From: Takakia lepidozioides
Taxonomy: Eukaryota; Streptophyta; Takakiopsida; Takakiales; Takakiaceae
NCBI GenBank assembly: GCA_030704615.1
Contig: CM060733.1
Location: 4,836,001 to 4,900,000 of the forward strand
Reading direction: 5' to 3'
DNA length: 64,000 nucleotides
Part shown: in pieces, positions 58,601 to 64,000 of the stretch
Numbering within the stretch: position 1 is the stretch's first letter
Layout: every line of letters starts with the position of its first letter
Notes under the pieces: generated by a model
Told to the model about the DNA's origin: nothing
What the model saw: the letters and a program-made list of their open reading frames with translations, nothing else
Database searches by the model: none
Position numbers and translations under genes: made by a program

Positions 58601-60601
58601 TGCACTGGGAGCAGCTGCCGCAAATCCCGATATTCCTGTCATTGACATTGATGGAGATGGGAGCTTTGTCATGAACATCCAGGTGTGTGCATTCAGTTTC
58701 CAATTTGGTTAGGGCACTGTGGCCAGTACTGTAGCTGGTCCTGGGCTAAGATCTAGCTTTGCGTGTGACCGGAGCGCCAAGCTGTTAGCTGTGGCCTGTG
58801 TCTGCTAAATCATTCATGCATCTCCAAGTCTTTAAGAGTAAGAATTATCAGAACCTCGCAGGCACTGAAAGTGACAATTGACCAAAGCTGCAACTCTAAC
58901 ATGGAAGGGACACTACGAACAGACATTGGCTCTTAATAGCATTAATATTATCACTCTTCCTCTCCAGTTAGAAAACATTCTACTCAGTTGCAGGGAACTG
59001 GGACCAACCATTGGATGGATCTTGTGGGTGCAGGGTACTAGTGACCTCTTGAAATACTCATGTCTTTGTGGGAGGGGTGTGTTCTTTTGTTGTTGAACTG
59101 GCAGGAGTTGGCTACAATTAGAGTGGAGAAGCTGCCAGTGAAGATAATGGTTCTGAATAATCAGCATTTGGGCATGGTGGTCCAGTGGGAAGATCGCTTC
59201 TATAAGGTGCCCTGCATTGCTTATACCGTATGGCCACTAGAAATCAATCGTTGAGCTTGCTTACAGCTTTCATAGGTTGGAATCATGCAGTGAAGAACGA
59301 AATGTGCTTCTCAGTTGCATGTTATTGCAGTTACAAAAGCTCTTGTGCCTTTTGGCCATACATCCAGCAGGAGATCACCAAGCCAGATGGGTGAGAATCT
59401 CGTTCACAAACTACCAATGCTGTTCACCGTCAAGGGCATCTATTGCAGTTGTTCTCAAATGCAAATTTGACATGTGCCCTCTCACGTACAGGGAAATAGA
59501 GCCCACACATACTTGGGAGATCCTGAAAGTGAAGCAGAGATTTTTCCTGACTTTTGCAAGATTGCTGAGGGCTGCAAGGTACCCCTACCTGCCATGCGCT
59601 GACTGACTCTCTTATTCCTTTTGGTGTCCACTAGATGGGCCAGTGGTTAGGGCATTGCTTGGAAGTCAAAAATATCATTCCGTCAACATTCTGGGTTAGT
59701 TAAACTCAGGTGGGACTATATAGGAAGTTATGGTACGTAGTCCACCGAGCTGTGAGCAGCGGACCCTATGCAATTGGGTAGCCGAGGGTTTCTGTTAGGA
59801 GGAAGTTACATAGGCTCAAGCTGGTATCATTCACATCCTGATGAATCCTCACTCTGGCCAGGGTTTTGATGTATTAGAGCCTGCATGGAAAGGTTGTGTG
59901 GCTATGATAGTTGAACTTTTATGAAGAGAAGTCCAGACTTTAAAGCTGTAGTTTTAAATGTGGTACAGGTACCAGCTGCGCGAGTGACCAGGAAGGAGGA
60001 CCTAAGGGAGGCCATAGCTACAATGCTTGCGACTCCGGGTCCCTATCTGCTGGATGTCATTGTTCCACATGAGGTTTGACAGCACGCTTTTGTAATGTTG
60101 GAATAGATAGTTAATTTGACCTGAAGGTACCTGCAAGGGTGTTTGAAATGTAATGACGCTGGTGTTGGGCAGTCTTGATCTCAACTCAGTATCTATCTCT
60201 TCCTTTCTTTCCTTAAATATTGCTTCCAGATTGTTCTCAGATGCGTGTGAGGGACTAAGAAACTTGGGATGAATTCAATCTCTGGGTGGCTGATGTCAGG
60301 AGGGATCCCTTCCTATAGAGACTTTTCCCTCATGGACATCTAATCAATATTCTTTGCTAATATTATATATCATTGTTGCTTCTGCTGTGGACAGACCAGG
60401 TATGAACAGTTTACAGAGAAAATTACTTGGTAGTCTTAAACCCAGGGGGTGTTTTACTAGTTTTCAGGCAAACTAGAGTTGGCACTCATTAGTTCTGTGG
60501 CTAATGTACTGTGTCAGGAACACGTGGTACCCATGATACCAGGTGGAGCAAGCTTTAAGGACATCATCACAGAAAGTGACGGCCGGAGTTTATCACTCTG
60601 A
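55679..60601 (+). CDS. ALS: Acetolactate synthase catalytic subunit (AHAS), plastid, 8 exons
   Basis: Catalyses the thiamine-diphosphate-dependent first common step of Val/Leu/Ile synthesis. Exons: 55679-56476, 57129-57773, 57975-58215, 58570-58682, 59105-59206, 59492-59578, 59969-60073, 60518-60601; about 724 residues, phases matching, no stop. Residues 1-~145 look like a plastid transit region. The core starts near [13 protein letters not shown]. Seen: catalytic Glu197 in [61 protein letters not shown], the cofactor motif [13 protein letters not shown], and [11 protein letters not shown]. The C-terminus [19 protein letters not shown] has Gly where Arabidopsis has Ser653. Exon 3 could start 6 bases later. 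Angiosperm ALS genes are typically intronless, so this structure is notable. Appears functional. Confidence 0.93.
59630..59790 (+). mobile_element. Possible decayed tRNA-like SINE in ALS intron 6
   Basis: gggccagtggttagggcatt resembles an A box, and ctgggttagttaaactcagg lies at B-box distance but is degenerate. It sits in the intron 59579-59968. No tail or target copies were seen. Confidence 0.25.
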
Positions 60602-61287
60602 AACGGGATATTTCAGAGCAAGGTATGATTTTGTTGATTGTCTAGAGTTGTCGCAACATGCACAATGCGGTACGGAGTAGCATACTTAACACAATGAGAC
60701 AGAAAACAAGGGGTTTTCTCATTTCTTATTTTTGATTCAAAGTTGGAAAGCCTGCTTCCCTGTGCTCTTGTAGGGGTTAGTGAGAGAGATTTGAAGCACA
60801 AGTAAATAAGACATTTTCTAAACATGAATGATGTAGGCATTTTTGTCTTCAGCCTACTCAAAACTCATACTGCGGCATTATAAGCAATACACTGACATAC
60901 TAATTTTATTTGACTATCAATAATTATACCACCCACAATTGACAGTCATATATAATGTCTTCCGTTCCAACAACAAGGCGTATGCGTGCGAATACGATCT
61001 GCTTCAATCTCCATCTGCTTTTCCCGCCGTTTTTCCTCTTTTTGAAGAGTTTCGGCCTGTTATCACATCAAACAAAGATTTTCTTGAAGTTCATGTGACA
61101 TTTTCCGAATGCATGAAGGATATAAACTCATAACAGTGAATTAAAATCACTTGAGACCAAGGCAATCAAGGTGCATACCCGTTTATTTTCCTCCATGAGT
61201 TCTCTCAAGTATTCGTTTTTTGCTTGCATTTTATCTAGCACATGCTCCAACGAATATGGGGAAGTGAATCTGTCATTCACAATCATT
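60602..61287. other. ALS 3' region; no further gene
   Basis: The 3' untranslated region of ALS must lie here, but no clear AATAAA was found. Short frames only. The second LINE ends at 61288, tail-to-tail with ALS. Confidence 0.5.
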
Positions 61288-62199
61288 ATGATTTTTTATT
61301 TTATTTTATTTTACTCATAAAGGGACAGAGACCCTTTTAATCAAATTAGATTTTAAAAAGGTTCACAAAAAGGTGGAAAAAATAACCACCAGGGAAGCTC
61401 TAAGCAACTTCTTATCTTGCTGCGAAGCTTCGTTTTAGGAGCTCTGTTGCTTGTTCTACAGATATCCTTTGTACCCCATTTATGCAGCCAAGTTTGTTAA
61501 TTAGCTTCCTCTCTATCGGTTCTGATGGTTTCTATGGCACCTTTTAGCTAAGTCTTAGAAGTGCTAGCTTGTCTTCTGCCTTCGGTGTTTCTATGTGTTT
61601 TATATTCTTATTTCATCTCGCATTAGTGTCTCAAGTGTGCCGCTTTACTCCTGTGCGCCTGTCTTCCCTGTAGAATGTACATTCCAGAGTAGTGCTCCTA
61701 CAGGGTCTGGGCTTTGGGTTTGTTGGTCGAGGCAGGTGGCAGCTAATTTACGGAGGAAGTCATTGCTGTGTTCTAAACTTTGTGACGCGAGCCTTTTTGT
61801 GCCTCCAGTTGAAGTCCCCGTCATCTCCATCACCAGGAGACATCCCAAGCAGTGGGAGTAGTGACTTGCCAGCAGAACCGCATGACAGGTAGATAGGTTC
61901 CGTGAGTGTCATTTTTGCCCCAGGACTATTGAAAATCATCGAGCAACTGCCTCCCGCGTTGTTCTGAAGATCTGGAAACAGCTGCACACAGAATGTTCCA
62001 AGCTTTTCTCCCCTCAGTAAGCAGGTCTTGGTATATGCAGAAGAGCACGGACCTACCCCTAGGGGGTTTCCCCTCATAAACATACGCACATCTCACTTTC
62101 AAAAGGTTCCACAAAGTTAGAGCCCTAAGGCTGGCCCATATAGGGGAAGCAGAATGCATGTGAGCAGGCAGGAAATTCAGCATGAGCAGAGAGTGTGGA

Positions 62200-62915
62200 G
62201 GGGGGGGTGGGAAAGACTCCCAATTGGCGTAAAAATTCAGAACAAAATACAGCCCTGCTTGTGCTCTCCCTGCAGGACCACATTGCCTCGGGAATTGCGT
62301 TCTTGGCAGATTGTGAAGGAAGCTTGAGAATCACGGGCTCGCTGGATATCCATAAGCAACACTTGTATCCCATTAGAGTGTTGGATGGAAAGGGCAACCC
62401 CAACCCAACCCCCCCGACAGGACAAGAAATGCAATGGGCCTTGCATTCGGACCTCACCTGGTTCCTGAACTACCCCCTGGCTTCTCTTCAGTTTGACCCG
62501 GGGGAGTGGAGCTAGGCTGACGACAACCACTCCCCTTTCTTTGCTTATAAGGTCAAGTTAGGTTATTCCCTCTTCAGGCTAACTACATCCTTCTTTTCTA
62601 GATGGAGTGAAAAATGGAGGCATTTGAATTTGATGCAGGGTGATTGGGATTCGATATGGAAGGATATATGGAAGAAACAAAGGGCTGCTAAAATCTCTGC
62701 ATTTTTGTGGAAACTGGCTCATAGAATTCTTCCAGTAAATGCTAGGACTCATGCTAACTGTTGTTTGTGCATGACCCAGCCAGAGACCATAGAGCATTGT
62801 TTGGTAGACTGCCCCTTCCCTGCCAGAGTTTGGCGACCATTGCCGTTTAATGAAGCCATCCAGGCTGGTAGAGACCTCAAGTCTTCTCCAGATCTGAACA
62901 GAGGGGACTTGTAGT
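62200..62915 (+). pseudogene. Inverted internal segment of LINE copy 2 (zinc-binding RT end)
   Basis: Plus-strand frames match the minus-strand ORF2 of copy 1: LASLQFDPGEW against LAMLQFDLGEW, and KQRAAKISAFLWKLAHRILP against KDRAAKISGFLWKLVNRILP. The zinc-binding block CCLCMTQPETIEHCLVDCPF is well preserved here. Both neighbours of this segment are minus-strand LINE. Confidence 0.75.
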
Positions 62916-62929
62916 CCGGAAGTGCCTGC

Positions 62930-63989
62930 AGCAAGGATGGCCAGGCTCTGGCACGTCTGGTACCCACCAATTGTGCCGTTGTAGCTGCGGGCAAAAACTC
63001 ATTGTGCTCCCAAGCAACCCCCACATGCGTGAAACCAACAGATTTCCAGAAGCCCCACTTGGGAAGTGACAACATCTCTGAGTTCATGATGGAATTCCAA
63101 AACATGGGCTGTCTGAATATTTCTGCGAAGCTTACCGGAGGTCTTTGGATTAGCTTGCCTTTTATGGATTGCCAAGCTGCCCAGATTGATTGCCAAGGAC
63201 GGGATCCGAGTTGCACATTAGCATTTTTCCCTTGCACAATCCAACGCAAAGAGTGAGCCCAAAGGGGGGAAGCAGAGGGTATTGCCCCCATTAAATATGG
63301 CTGGATTAGCTTACTCCAGGGGCTATGTCGGTGATTGATAGCTCTAGGAATCCATTTGGCCAGTAGGGCCTTTATTTGCGTCGCTGGGTCCAAAAGGCCC
63401 AGCCCTCCTTTATTTTTCGGTTGACAGAGCTGCTCCCAGGAAATCAGAGCCCTTCTAACTTGGGAGTGCGAGGATGCACCCCATATGAAATTTCGAATGA
63501 GTGCTCTAATCTCCTTTACCATGATTTTTTGTGGATCCCATATAGCTGCAGAGAACCAGGGTCTTTAAGTAGTGTGGGGTTTAGTTTGAAAAAACCCCTA
63601 ACCTTGATTCTGGACCCAGGGGTGTGGAGATCTAGCTGGATATTAGAGTGGTCAAACCCTGGAGGAATTGGATTAATAGCTTTTCTCACAAACCAATTCA
63701 ACAGATGAGCAGAGCAGTAAAACCAATCAAGCCGAGCAAGAGAGAGGTTGGGAGGCTCTCTATTGTTAGCCCATGTGAATCTTAGTTCACCTTCTGCCGG
63801 GTGGGGAGCATCCAATAGACCGACTGCTAGACAGAGAGAGTCCCAAGCGTCTCTTTCGGCGGTAGATAGGCCATGGACATTAGAGCCAGATCTGTCAGTG
63901 TCTAATTCAACCATATTGAAGTCACCTCCTACAATCCAGTGCTGGATATCCATATGCTGCAGCATCTTTGACCTTATAAGAGACCACAT
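62930..63989 (-). pseudogene. LINE copy 2 ORF2 remnants: endonuclease joined to RT thumb
   Basis: The endonuclease end (RGFFKLNPTLLKDPG near 63570) is followed within about 50 bp by the thumb region (MVKEIRALIRNFIWGASS). In copy 1 these are about 1.8 kb apart (45000 and 43190), so the reverse-transcriptase core with its YADD box has been deleted. The frame also changes at the junction. Confidence 0.75.
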
Positions 63990-64000
63990 GTCAATGCGCT

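Larger units (their letters stand above)
61288..64000 (-). mobile_element. LINE copy 2: internally deleted and partly inverted, runs off the window
   Basis: The A/T-rich tail lies at 61288-61312 (plus strand ttttttattttattttattt), with 3' sequence resembling copy 1. Minus-strand order from the right: endonuclease part (63989-63550; IVGGDFNMVELDTDRSG, GFDHSNIQLD), then directly EIRALIRNFIWGASSHSQV and RRALISW (63522 down to about 62900). The reverse-transcriptase core present in copy 1 is absent. About 62.2-62.9 kb is inverted: its LINE sequence reads on the plus strand (QFDPGEW, AAKISAFLWKLAHRILPVN, CCLCMTQPETIEHCLVDCPF). The C-terminal end resumes on the minus strand at 62183-61926 (SPIWASLRALTLWNLLKVRC). 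Not functional. Confidence 0.8.

Overview
The window reads as nuclear DNA of a plant-lineage (streptophyte) genome that is large and rich in transposons. Two intact-looking host genes carry this: a plastid-type acetolactate synthase split by seven introns, and a plant BSD-domain protein split by eleven. Fragments of plant-type PPR genes and a retroelement-borne cytosine methyltransferase (a combination published for charophytes and dinoflagellates) point to a seed-free land plant (fern, lycophyte, bryophyte) or a charophyte alga rather than a seed plant. I cannot decide between these from the sequence alone.

Layout. 0-8 kb: decayed, mostly non-coding repeats, one tRNA-derived SINE, tandem repeats. 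8.2-13.2 kb: pieces of DNA methyltransferase genes, namely a cytosine-methyltransferase fragment on the minus strand (8.2 kb), an amino-methyltransferase-like fragment on the minus strand (9.3-9.7 kb), and a decayed plus-strand retroelement with gag, aspartic protease and a C5 cytosine methyltransferase domain (10.4-13.1 kb). 13.3-14.5 kb: a minisatellite. 14.8-23.8 kb: a decayed MULE-like transposase (minus) head-to-head with a multi-exon, decayed methyltransferase-like gene (plus), with a conspicuous short palindrome repeated throughout the region, partly inside a 261-bp satellite. 24.3-26.7 kb: copia gag remnant caught in a 1.25-kb palindrome, then an LTR-element-like remnant.

29.1-37.0 kb: BSD-domain gene. 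37.8-41 kb: a non-autonomous hAT element with perfect 8-bp target duplications, inverted and tandem repeats, and SINEs. 41.0-54.5 kb: one minus-strand LINE whose ORF1 is split by a 5.68-kb CACTA-ended element (46669-52347) filled with amplified PPR-gene fragments; removing the element and one 4-bp target copy rejoins ORF1 in frame. 55.7-60.6 kb: acetolactate synthase. 61.3-64 kb: a second LINE of the same family, internally deleted and internally inverted, running off the window end.

The two host genes belong to unrelated processes (branched-chain amino acid synthesis; a BSD-domain protein of unknown detailed role). Everything else is mobile or derived from mobile DNA, and most copies are visibly broken. 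The most notable items are the Pack-type CACTA element carrying PPR fragments, and the cluster of two different kinds of DNA-methyltransferase-like genes tied to mobile elements.
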